Source of the DNA: Sinotaia quadrata
Taxonomy: Eukaryota > Mollusca > Gastropoda > Architaenioglossa > Viviparidae
Reading direction: 5' to 3'
Length of the DNA: 64,000 bases
Assembly: GCA_028829895.1 (NCBI GenBank)
Contig: CM054177.1
Span: forward strand, 45,713,164-45,777,163
Position 1 is the first letter of the stretch. Each line of letters starts with the position of its first letter. The position numbers were made by a program, and so were the translations under genes. The notes beneath the pieces are model-generated. The model was given only the letters and a program-made list of their open reading frames with translations. It was not told the DNA's origin and made no database searches. Positions 48,894 to 60,800 of the stretch are shown here, piece after piece.

Positions 48894-51800
48894 CGTATAC
48901 ATCTAGAGCAATGTTTCCATTATTATATAAACTCGCCTATGGAAGTATCGGTATGGTTTTCAAAATCCACCTTTCATTGAATAATTAGGCATTCTTTTAA
49001 CTGCTTTGTTGTTAATTTTAATTTAATTTTAATTTGTTGTTAAGTATTTGATATATAACGAAGATAAGTATCTAATATATTTTTTCTGAAGATCAGTCTA
49101 TAATGCAAATTCGTAGAAAACTCCCCGAAAGACAGTTAGTTTTGAAAGGTATAAATTTATGACAGAAAGCAAAATGTTTGCTACACTTGGAGTCAGGTGA
49201 TGTGAATTCACATTGCTACCAGGCCATTCACGGTCACGATCACCCACCCTAATAACGATCATCATCAATCACGCGAATGAAGGCTCATCAACTATCTTAT
49301 CCAAGGTCATCATTAACCAGCCTAATCATGGATATCATCAACACTATCATCATTAATCAGCCTAAATACGGTCATCATCAATCAGCCTAAGCACGGTCAT
49401 CATCAATCATCTGATCCATGGTCATTATCAATCAGACTTACCACGGTATTCACCAACCAGCCTAAGCAGGTTCATCACCAATCATCTTATCCACGGCCAT
49501 CATCAACCAACCTAAGCTGGTCATCACCAACCAACCTAAGTACAGTCATCATCAACCAGCCTAATTACGGTCATCATCAACCACCCTAATAAAGATCATA
49601 AACCACGCGAAAGACGGCACATCAACCACCTTATCCATGGTCATCATCATCCAACCTAAGCACGGTCATCATCAACCCTCTTATCCACGGTCAACATCAA
49701 CCAGCTTATTTACTGTCATCATCAACCCTAATCACGCTGTCATCTGCAAATAATCTTTATCTTTGACTGAGCTGGAGACGTGATGTAAATGTGTAGTGTT
49801 AAATGATTGTAGATGTGCTGTGAATGTGTAGTGTTGAATGAGCACTGTAAATGTGTTGAGTTGATTTGGAGTTGCACGTGATGTGTAACAATAATACTCA
49901 ATCCCAACATTCCCCTTGTATACTAATAATGTTCAATTAATACATTGTTTTGTGCACTTTCAATTGTATGTTTTTCGTAGATGCATTGAAACATTCTTTT
50001 CTTTGTATTTTATTATCTGTCATGGCTTTCTCGAACATGTGTTTGATTTACTGAGGTTTTCTACCTCAATTTATTTCGATCCTCTATCCATCGACTATAG
50101 CTCATACATTTCCCATATCCTTCAAATTTATTGTGGTCATTTTTCAGATTTATCTTGGTCATCTATTAGCGTTATCTCTGTCGCATAGCAGGATTATTTC
50201 GTTTAATTAGCATGCTGATTCTTGTCATCTAACAGATTTATTTAATCTATCAAACATATTCCGATAATTTTTATCTCGATCACTTATCAGTTTCATCTTG
50301 ATAAGTTATCAACTTTATATCAAAAGTCAGATTTACCTCACCATCTATCATGATGACCTCGGTCATCTGTCAGATATATTTGGATCATCTATCAGGTAAT
50401 TTGATGATATATCAGATTTTTATCAGCTAGCTCTCATGTTTTCAAACTATTGATTGTCTGATTTATTTTGTCTATGGTTTATGCTGGTTATCTATCTGGA
50501 TCGTCTCTCATCTGTCGTACTTAAATTGATAACGGGAATCTAACATGTTCATTTGTATAATGTAATAAACTATTTTGGTTATCTACGGGCATAACTTGTG
50601 GTCATTAGACTACTGAGATAACCTGAGACATTTATTACGTTTATCGCTTTCACCTCACGTTCGTCTTGTCAAAATGTTATCAGGTTAATCTTGGTTATTA
50701 TCTGTACGATGTTTTATTTGGTCATCAGGCTATTTTTTCAATTATAATCTGTTATGTTAATCTCATTCACCATGCAGCATTCTAAGTGCAACCACTCTAT
50801 AAATATAATTTTAGTCGTCGGTTTTCTTGATATCAACATTCTAAGCGCAATCACTCTATAAATCTAATTTTAGTCGTCGGTTTTCTTGATAATATCAACA
50901 TTCTGAGTGCAATCACTCTATAAATCTAATTTTAGTCGTCGGTTTTCTTGATATCAACATTCTGAGTGCAATCACTCTATAAATCTAATTTTAGTCGTCG
51001 GTTTTCTTGATAATATCAACATGCAGCATTCTAAGTGCAATTACTCTATACACTAATTTTAGTCGTCGGTTTTCAGGATAATAGCAGTCATTTTCCTTCA
51101 TGTTGTCGAATTTACGTCTATCTTGATAATTTCAACCTTCATCTTTCCAATAAAATTCATTTATGAGCAATCACTTTAATCTCAATAATCATCATATAGA
51201 TCTAATATTATTCATCAATCAGATTATCTTCCCGTGTTTAGGCAAGTGTAGTGAAGTAAATTTGCCTATCCCTATTTCTAAACTTAAAAATTGTTATATA
51301 TGTTATATAAATTGTTAAATGTCAAAGCGATCCCACCTTGGGCACTGCATATGCTGATATTTTTAGGAGTCAGAGTTGGTGTAAACAACTCAGGTAAAGA
51401 ATACGCCAGAACTTGCTGATACAATCCAAACCAGTTCCAAGCAGATGAGTAGTTTTTCTGACTAATACTCTCATACTTTCTCATAACAATTTTAATTAAT
51501 TAATTTCATCCAATTGGGATAGACTGAAAGTTATTTTGTTCAAGATAAGTCTAATCACCATGACTTTGACATAACTCGAGTCCGGTCATAAAGGTGATTG
51601 TTAGCTTATGGAAAGTTAACTTACTGATAAAGAAAGAATGAACTTAGAAGTATTTCATACATTTCTGCTATTGATCTATGATTTGAACTGGAGAATGCTT
51701 TATGTAATCGAACCATTCTTTCGATGTTCATTAATTTGATTACGTTGTACATTATACTTAGGAATTTTGATCGATGCTATATGATTTATTCCAACTTCAG

Positions 51801-54800
51801 AATCTACAGTGATGTAATTTATCTTTAACATTCTGGTGTCAGTTTTAATTCTGCTGTTCTGATGATAAATCAGCAGATGTTTGGTGAACATCGAATTATG
51901 GAAAAGTTTCAACATACCCATCCCCAGGTCCCCAGGCTGTTACCTCTGAAAGATTTTATGTCAATAAATCCTAAACACCTCATTAGGAGAGTGGAAGCTG
52001 TATTTACCATAAGCAGCTCCACCGAAGAACCTGCCATCTTACGGCGAGACATGTTAGTCACCTCCGCGTTGATATGAATTGTCTCCCCTGGCACAAAACC
52101 ACGCTGAGCGACTGAAAGAACGGCGCTGATTGGTCCTGAGCGACAGCACAAGCAGCACAATCGCTTTTGTTTCCTCGACTGCAGAGCGGCCTGGGAGAAA
52201 AGCAACGCAAATAATAAAGCCAAATTTATTCCTTGGTAGCACTAATTCAGAGAAGAAAGAAAAGAAACAACTTTGAGCTTTGATTTAATGACTGTGGAAT
52301 TCTCTTTCGTTTGGAAGTAACGGCAGTATAACTTAACTAACTTTCTTTAGTGGATGTAAAAGACCCCGAAGCAGCCTGAAATAGACTAGCTATACAAAAT
52401 CAGTCTATACTGGAATGGACTAAATTATATTAGACCAAAGTATACTGAAACAGACTGAATTATTCTCAATTTATCATGTTTCAAACGGTGATAATTATTT
52501 TTTAAAAGTATGATTTCTTGGTGGTAAAGTACCAAATTAAATTTCCTGTATAACAATGCACATTTATTCTTCATATCATTACAAAGCAAACTTCACGGAA
52601 ACAGTTTTATAATATTTTATTTTGACTTTTTAGAGTTGTCTCCCTTCTTAACGTTTTATGGAGCGCTGGTCTTGCTCCATCAAATAGCATACACACGTAA
52701 CGTTGTTGGAATGTCATAATGAGACCATATCCAGGTCGTCCATTTCAAATAAATAATGGAAAGTCATAATGAGACCATATCCAGGTCGTCCATTTCAAAT
52801 AAATAATGGAAAGTCATAATGAGACCATATCCAGGTCGTCCATTTCAAATAAATAATGGAAAGTCGTGGTGAAAAAGCAAACTGATTTAACGTGTTTTGA
52901 TAAGGTTTCATGTTAGAGTAAATTTATTCGGGTAAAATAGGAATGAGAACAAGGCATATGCACTAAGAAGGAATAAGCAGAGCAATATAAAGCAATCGCC
53001 TTTTTAATAAATAAAAAGAAAACATTAACCGCACACGAGATCAAAACAGTACATTGCAAGCAGATAATACTTATCGTCATAGTGGTAATGAGTGGTGAAC
53101 AATAAAAGCAAATAGAGAGGCATTTGGTGTGTCTGCATGTTCGTGAGGGAGAGAAAGAATGAATGTGTGAATGGATATGGCAAGTCGGTTAGAATGATTA
53201 TCTAGGAATATTTCATAATAATCATATGAAAAAGACTTTTTTATAGAGGCAGTCGAAGACACAAACACAGACTTCGGAAAGATATCTATGGATTGATAAA
53301 GAAAGTATATGATCATATTATTTCAGAATTTTATTTTATTAAAAATGCACATATACACAATCACACATTTTCTTCAAACAGACGCACAAACACACAGCAG
53401 TGCACTAGTCCACTGAATTTATTGAAAGAAGTTTTCAAGAGCGATTCTCAACTCATGGTGATTACAGTGAATGAGTTGATTAGATTATGTGTCAGTGTAT
53501 GGGTGATTAGGTTGCAAGTAGATAAATAAATGGATTAGATTGTAAATGGGGGAATGGGGGAATTTGATTGTGATTGGATGAAAGGGTGGGTTAAATTGTG
53601 AACGTGTCCAATATAAGCTGGTTAGACTACAAAACAGTTTCCAAGAACACCCCAAAGGCGTGTTCTCCTAAACTTAAAGACCCAAGATGGCTTACGCTTA
53701 AGCCACACGACTCTTCAAAATTTCCAGGCATTGTTCGTGACGCAAGAGTGCCAAATGTGTGAAGGAGCCGTGCCGCTTCTTGAAAAGTAAAATATATTCA
53801 CTGAGATGGCTCGAGTCGACATTCCGTTTATCTTAAGATAACCGACATATAAACAGCGCATACTACGAACGGCCCATCAGACTTGTGTAAAAAAGCGATG
53901 TTCACACGACCTTTCAGGCTTCGTGTGTCTGTGAACAATGATGCAATCTAAGAATAGCTATACTAAAAAAAAAAAATATATATCACCCAACCAACCAAAA
54001 AATTCTCTTGGCTCTAGGCAAGCGTCATTTCCAATATTAAAGAAAGATGGGGACAACTGTTCCTGAAAATTTCAAGGGAAATTCCAACAAATCATATATA
54101 AAATTTTATTCACATTTTCTTTAAAATTAAGGTAACTTTTACAAGTCTACATTTATCCCCATTCCGATTTCATTAGTGATTCGACGTGTTAATGTTTTGT
54201 TTTGTTTCTAATTCATTCCCCTTATTTATTCTCCAGATTTGTCCCGTTGACAGATATAGCCTCGCAGAATTATCCCCCTTTTTGTTTACTGTACTTTCAT
54301 TTATTCTTTATTATTTTGTTTCAGCAGATAGACAAACGGATGTATGTAGGCTGGATGAATGGATAGAGAGGTAGAAATATATTCCAAGTAAAGCAAAAGT
54401 GAATAATACACAAAAACAAAACAATAGGACAAATCGTTTGTTGCATTTCGTATGCTAATCTTACTAGATCTATTTTTAGAGCATGCACTCAGAACAAAAC
54501 GCGATAAAGGGAGAAAAACATGCGCCACATTTCTTTTTTCAAAAGAGCAGATAACACGAAGAGCCAGCTGGAACACTTAATTAGAAGGTCGTCGAACTAC
54601 TAGAAACACGCTTAATGAGAGGAACATATTACTAGCAATCTTCTACAGTTGAAGTCCAATCGATTAGATTACTTGGAGCAACCTATTACTGGCAATCTTT
54701 TACAGGTGAAGTCCAATCGATTCGATTACTTGGAGGAAAGGTAAGCGAAACTAATTAAATAAAAGTATAACTCCAGTTGATGACGCCAGAAAACTAGAAA

Positions 54801-57800
54801 ACAGAATGATGAAGATAACACCCACCCACTTCTAACTGAACATAGTGGAGCAGGATAAACATATGACAAATCATTCCTCTCTCCTTGTCGGCAGTTGTGA
54901 GAGAGATAGCAGAAGAAAAAAATTATTTTGTACCTCTCACCACTTCAACACTCCATAGCCCGTCGCCCGAGAGAAGACGTGCATAGTGTACAGACAGGAA
55001 AGCAAATATTTCACAGCCCAACAACGACAACTGATTTGAAGAAGGAAGAAGACGGACAGACATGAACGCACATATGTAAAATACACTCACGCATCCGGCA
55101 TATAAATAACTCAAACACTGTTAAGAAGGAAAAGAAGTAAATTGAAAAGATTGACAATCCTATTTGAAATTAATTTTAAAACAAAAAGAAAGATCCGCCC
55201 ACTGCAAGAATTTTTATAGAGATTAAGCAAATATTCCACGGAATTTGAAAAATATTGACAACTCCTATGTTTATTTTATGTACATTTTTGAAGTACGAAT
55301 GTTTGAAGTGTGAAATCATACTTGTTTCTATTTCCAGAGGAAACTCTGCCTAAAGAAACAATGTATTTTTTTTTAAAAGTACGAATGTCTGAAACGTGAA
55401 ATCAAACTTGTTTCTATTGTGGAGAGAACACTCTAGCTTACAGAAACAATATAGTTTTGAAGAACGAATGTCTGAAGTGTGAAATCAAACTTGTTTCTAT
55501 TGTCCAGAGGAAACTCTAGTTTACAGAAACAATACATTGATAGAACTGATTAAATGGAAGAGAAAATTATTAGAATGGAAACTTATGCCTGCATTGATAA
55601 ATAATTTTTAGAGCTGGTGAAGGCTCTACCACCCTCAGGCTATGGTTGTATGAAAATGCCAACTCTCTTGTGGGGTAGAGAGCAGTGGTATATATATGAC
55701 ATCTCTTCTTCCAGGATCAGATGCGCGAAAGCGGCGGAAGCCGGAAGCGCCCCCTACACTCACTCACTCAATCAATCCAGGATCAGCTCACTTTGTTTCA
55801 GTGGTGGACTGGTGCATGTTCGCACGCCCTACAGCCATTTTCCTAAGTGCAGAGTAAGCACCAGCAAATGTGCACGTGAGTGCTTGTGTACTGATTGACA
55901 TCATGAGGAAAGGTTCATGATTTTGAGTTGTTTCTTTATTTTGTTACTGAATTCCTGTTCCATGTCTTCTCCTTTCGCATGACGTATCTTTATTCTACTG
56001 TTTTCTTGAAAATGTTTTCACAGAGCGGAAGTGCATGACTAATGGTTAATGCTTCACTTGTTCTGAACTTTAACCAATTTCATTTGTGATAAAGCAGATA
56101 CCAAGGAGATAAATAATTATTTTTTTTCTCTTTACGATCACTTCTTTTCCCCACAGGAATTGCGTGGAAACTTTTCATCTTCTTGATGTTCTCAGTTTCT
56201 GTAGATTTCCTGTGGGGCCTTCCTCCTTACTCTGTTCTAGGAGGGTAGTAATGTTAAAAAAAAAAAAGAAGATATATGGAAGTTATAAAATTTAGTTATA
56301 AAAGTTAGTAAAATGTAAACAATGACAGGCAAGTGGAAAGCTAATTCAATTATTTATTTAGATACATTAATGCATTATGACTAAAACGTGTGATAATGCC
56401 GCATGGTGTGTTATATAGACTATATTTTATTAATACATCCGATTATATTTAATGAAGATTTTCTTTTGTTTGCTTTGTACATAAGCTGTGATTTCTAATC
56501 TAGTTTGTGGCAAAAGCGTAAAGTAAGGATAACGAGTTTGTAAGAAGTTATAGCTAGCTGTATTTTGATGTGTTACACACTGACGTTATAAATGATGTAC
56601 TTTTATTTGTTTCTTTCATGGATGGCGTAGATAAAGAAAGAAAATGTTGTCACAGTCTGATAAAAATGTCATGACTCCTTGACCCACTTGTTTATTTTTC
56701 AAACATCAAAATTTGAAATTCCTTTGTTTGGAGCTCTCCCATGATACTTTAGTATCGAGAAGCTTCCAACAAAGAGGTCAGAGACATTATGTAACTTTGG
56801 ACCATTGTCTAAGTTCTCGAACCAACCACATACTACGTGACCAGTCACGTGATGCACCTTATGATTTTTAATAAATACGGGAACGCGGTTCTGTAGAGTC
56901 ACTCCGAGATACAAGAAGCCAGACGCCGCTTATTCGTTGAGTCGCATAGGAACAGCCGACGCGTTTGCTGAGATAACACCTCGATTTCTCACTAAGGTCG
57001 GTTTCTGTCTCCTACTCCTTATCCTTGTTCCACTGAAGTTGTTCAAGCTCTATGAGTGAGCTGAATCCACTGTTGTCCTATTGCCATTAACGGACAGTGC
57101 CGGCGCGCAGGTCTGCACGTCTGTCTATACTCACCATTCCATTCAGCGATACTGAAAGACAATTCCATTGTTATGCTGTATGCATCTTTGCTGAGGGAAG
57201 ACAAGTGAGATAGACTGGTCTGGACTGGATTCGAACACGTGGACCAACATTCACAAGTTAAGTCATAACTTGGTGTACCGAAATCAAAAGGAACTTTATT
57301 CTCATGGCAATTCTCTAGTAACAATTTAAAGGCACGTTGATTGCTACAGCTTAGAATTAGACTTCGCGTTCGTATATTAACTGTTTGTTAAATTGTTAAA
57401 CTTATTAAATCTTATTTTTAATTGTTAATCCTCTTTGTAGTACATTTTTATGCATGATAGACCTATAGATATTCTTGGTTTTGGATGGGGGCGAATGAGC
57501 TGAATGACATAACGTATGCATATTAATTTAGAGGAATTTAACGACTCCAAAGCCAGCTTTGTACGCAAATTGTCAGTTTGTAAATCTGTTGTCTACACTA
57601 CAAGACACATTTTAAAAGTTAGTCAAATGATAATTTGGGCAGCCAGTCTGTTTAGGATAGAGAGAAGGAATTAATTTAATCTATCATATTTAAAGTCCTT
57701 AAAATCCTAGGCAGGGTCTATAAATAAATACTGGAAACGTAACAAATGTATATTGTTACATTTCAAATAACTGCTTAGTGTTTGTGTGTGCAAGTTTTAT

Positions 57801-60800
57801 TTTTGATCAGACGTAAATTGCTATTTAAACACATTATAGACGAATGATATTTTTACTTAGTTTTACGTGTATTCTGTTTTTATTAAGGGGAAGTATATTA
57901 TATACCTATGATTGGGGCTCTATAAACTAAGGACTTAAGACTGACATCCATGAAGGTGAATTTCATAGATGTAGAACTGATTGATAAACCCTAAGAAAAT
58001 TATTCTAACAGTTATAAAGTTAATTTAATCATAACAAAAATAGCTTAAGTGTAAAGATAGGTGAATTAAAATATAAATTTCACTTGTCGACTTAAATTAA
58101 TCTTGTTTATATATGTTTATTTCTCTTGCATAGTTGGATAAATTGCGAAAATTCAATTCCCATATAATACAATCAAAAGAGAGGATTTCAGTTATAGAAT
58201 CAGACTAATCATGATACAAAAGAAGGAGTGTAGTTACAAACTCAAATTATGGGATAGTTCTCATGGAGTTATTTGAGATAAGCGATAATAGTTTGTAACA
58301 TAACCTGGTGTAGGTGCCGTCTCAATTGTCTTTCACATCCTTCTTGTAACAAAGCCACAAGCTTATTGTTCACATTACTACTGTCAATTCCACATGATTC
58401 CCTCACTTCTAATGTCGTAGAACACTGATTTGCTGCTATTCTCTTGTGGCTAACTTGGCGCTTCTTTGCCACATTAACTCCCTTAAGCAGAACAACAATT
58501 GTAGCAATTTCCAATAACTTCCTTGTACCAGAAATTGCTTGATGTAGTCAGCATACCTTGCCACCATACATCAATGGAGTGTAGTGTATTGCTTACACTT
58601 ATACACTGTGGTAGATATTTCTCACATCTACGAAGGTCATGGTGGTTTATATTCAGGGAACCAGGAAGGAGGCTCAGATAAAATGAGAAAAGCTGCTTTT
58701 CCCCTGTAAAAGATAATCAAGGAATATACTAAGTTTCCAGTTTATTCCTTTTTAACTCTATTCTTTCTTACAGTCATGTCCCAACTTACAGTTTCCAGCA
58801 ACAGTATTTATTAGCTTGATACACGCATACAGCATAATAGTTATAGGAGTGGGTTCACTAAAAACAATGTTAAGTGTATAGCATATATATAAGCATCATA
58901 GTTCACAATTTGTAGGGGGGGAAAAAAGAGAGGACTCACAACAGTCGCAAACCAGAGCAGTCAAAGAAAACAATAACCAAACGCAACAACACAGAACAGC
59001 ACTACCCTCCTTCAATACCAAGGAAAGGAGGAAGGCCCCACAGGAACCCACAAAAACTGAGAACATCAAGAAAAGTTTTCACGCAACTCCTGTGGGGAAA
59101 AGAAGTTAACAGAAAGAAGAAAAAGAAGAACAATTTGTAGAAATAATAGTCAACTCAAATAATACATCTGTATGTAAAACTACACATTCAGTTGGAACTG
59201 GTTTGCATTGCATTAGCAATTTCTAGCATATTCTCAACTCGAGTTGTTTACTCCAATTCTGATACTTACAAAAATACCATCATAAGTTGGGTTACTTGAC
59301 AATGTAACAATTTATATAATAATTAAGCCTAGAAATAGGGATAGGCAAATTTACTGCCACAGTTACAAACTCAGATTATCAATGCTAAACAGAAGTAGTG
59401 TAGTTACAAACTCAAGATTATTCGTGATGCAACAAAAGTAGTGTAGTTACAAATATAAATTATTCACGATACAACAAAAGTAGTGTAGTTACAAACTCAG
59501 ATTATTCGTGACACAACAAAAGTAGTGTACTTACAAATTCAAATTATTCGTGATACAACAAATGTAGTGTAGTTACAAATTCAGATTATTCGTGACACAA
59601 AAAAAGTAGTGTAGTTACAAACTCGGATTAATTATGATACAACAGAAATAGTGTAGTTATAAACTCAAATTAATTATGATTAACAGAATAGTGTAGTTAA
59701 ATACTCATGCTAATTATGTTACAACAGAATAGTGTAGTTAAATACTCAGGCTAATTATGATACAAGAAGTATTACGGCTATACACTTAGATTACACACCT
59801 CTGAGTAATTTGCATTCTATCGAAATAAAATCTTATACCGGCGGAATAGCAACAGACCAGTACAAAGTAATACAAGGCTATATTTTGTGAAGATAATAAA
59901 AGTTATTTGTTAGTCATACAAGAAAATAAGCACAACTCTTTGAAACGCAAGCAGAGCAGTTAAGGTGCCTTCCACGCTACTTAAACTTGTGTAAATACAT
60001 CTAGTAAATCTGTCTTTCTGGCACAGGCCGAGAACCAATGTGCGAAATCGCTCCTGGAACCTCAGACCCCTAGCATTTTCTGAGTTGCTGGGAACACCTC
60101 TCGCAGAAAGCAGCCGTAGAGCTTTCTTCGACACGTTCGTTTTATCTTTAGCTGTTTGTTTCTCTGATTGATTGAGTACGCTGAATCTGCTGGCATAAAA
60201 TTTTAGATTTATTTTGCGGTTTTAATGGCGGCGTTCCTTGCTTCTCGTTTGAAGTGTGTGTTTTGTATAGGTGGCAACATTTGTGACGTTATAACATAAC
60301 GTTATTCTGTCTAGGAAACTTTTCTTTACAGTTGTTCCCAGGCGGATGTTTGCACTCCGATGGCAGAAGAAACAAAACTAAAGTCAGTGAGTGGAAAACA
60401 GGATTTCAGGAGGAAGAATCAAAATTAAAGTCAGTGAGTGCAAAACAGGATTTCAGGAGGACAAGTAGCTGAGAGGAAACGATGCTATAGGAAAGAAAGA
60501 AAATGACTGGAAAAAAATCCAATAACATACCCGGGACGCAAAGCAAAGAGCCTCGGAATAGGAGTGCTACATCGTATACATTAAAAGAGTCATGAATATA
60601 ATATCAACCACAATCAACCACAATCATCTTACTGAGATTAGTATATTAGATAAAAGGGGCGACTACATAATTTAACACTGCTATAGTTATATAGAAGTCA
60701 AAGTGTGTACGATAGCTACAGACGAGTTCTCGTTTTGAATGGACGGAAATTACGTAAACACCTAAGATAGATCTGGCGCAGCGAGGAAAACTATGTGAAC

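Larger units (their letters stand above)
48731..52007 (-). other. right ARRDC gene intron with (AT)n, 25-bp array, inverted-repeat arm, 63-bp array and R1 copy 2
   Basis: Almost wholly made of recognisable repeats, listed separately. 50020-50750 is a loose TATCAGATTTATCT-type degenerate array. No other exon seen. Confidence 0.75.

Noticed and set aside
59910..60134. 74-codon - strand frame in a GC-richer patch
   Set aside because: No family, no in-phase splice sites; the patch may be regulatory but I see no evidence for coding.
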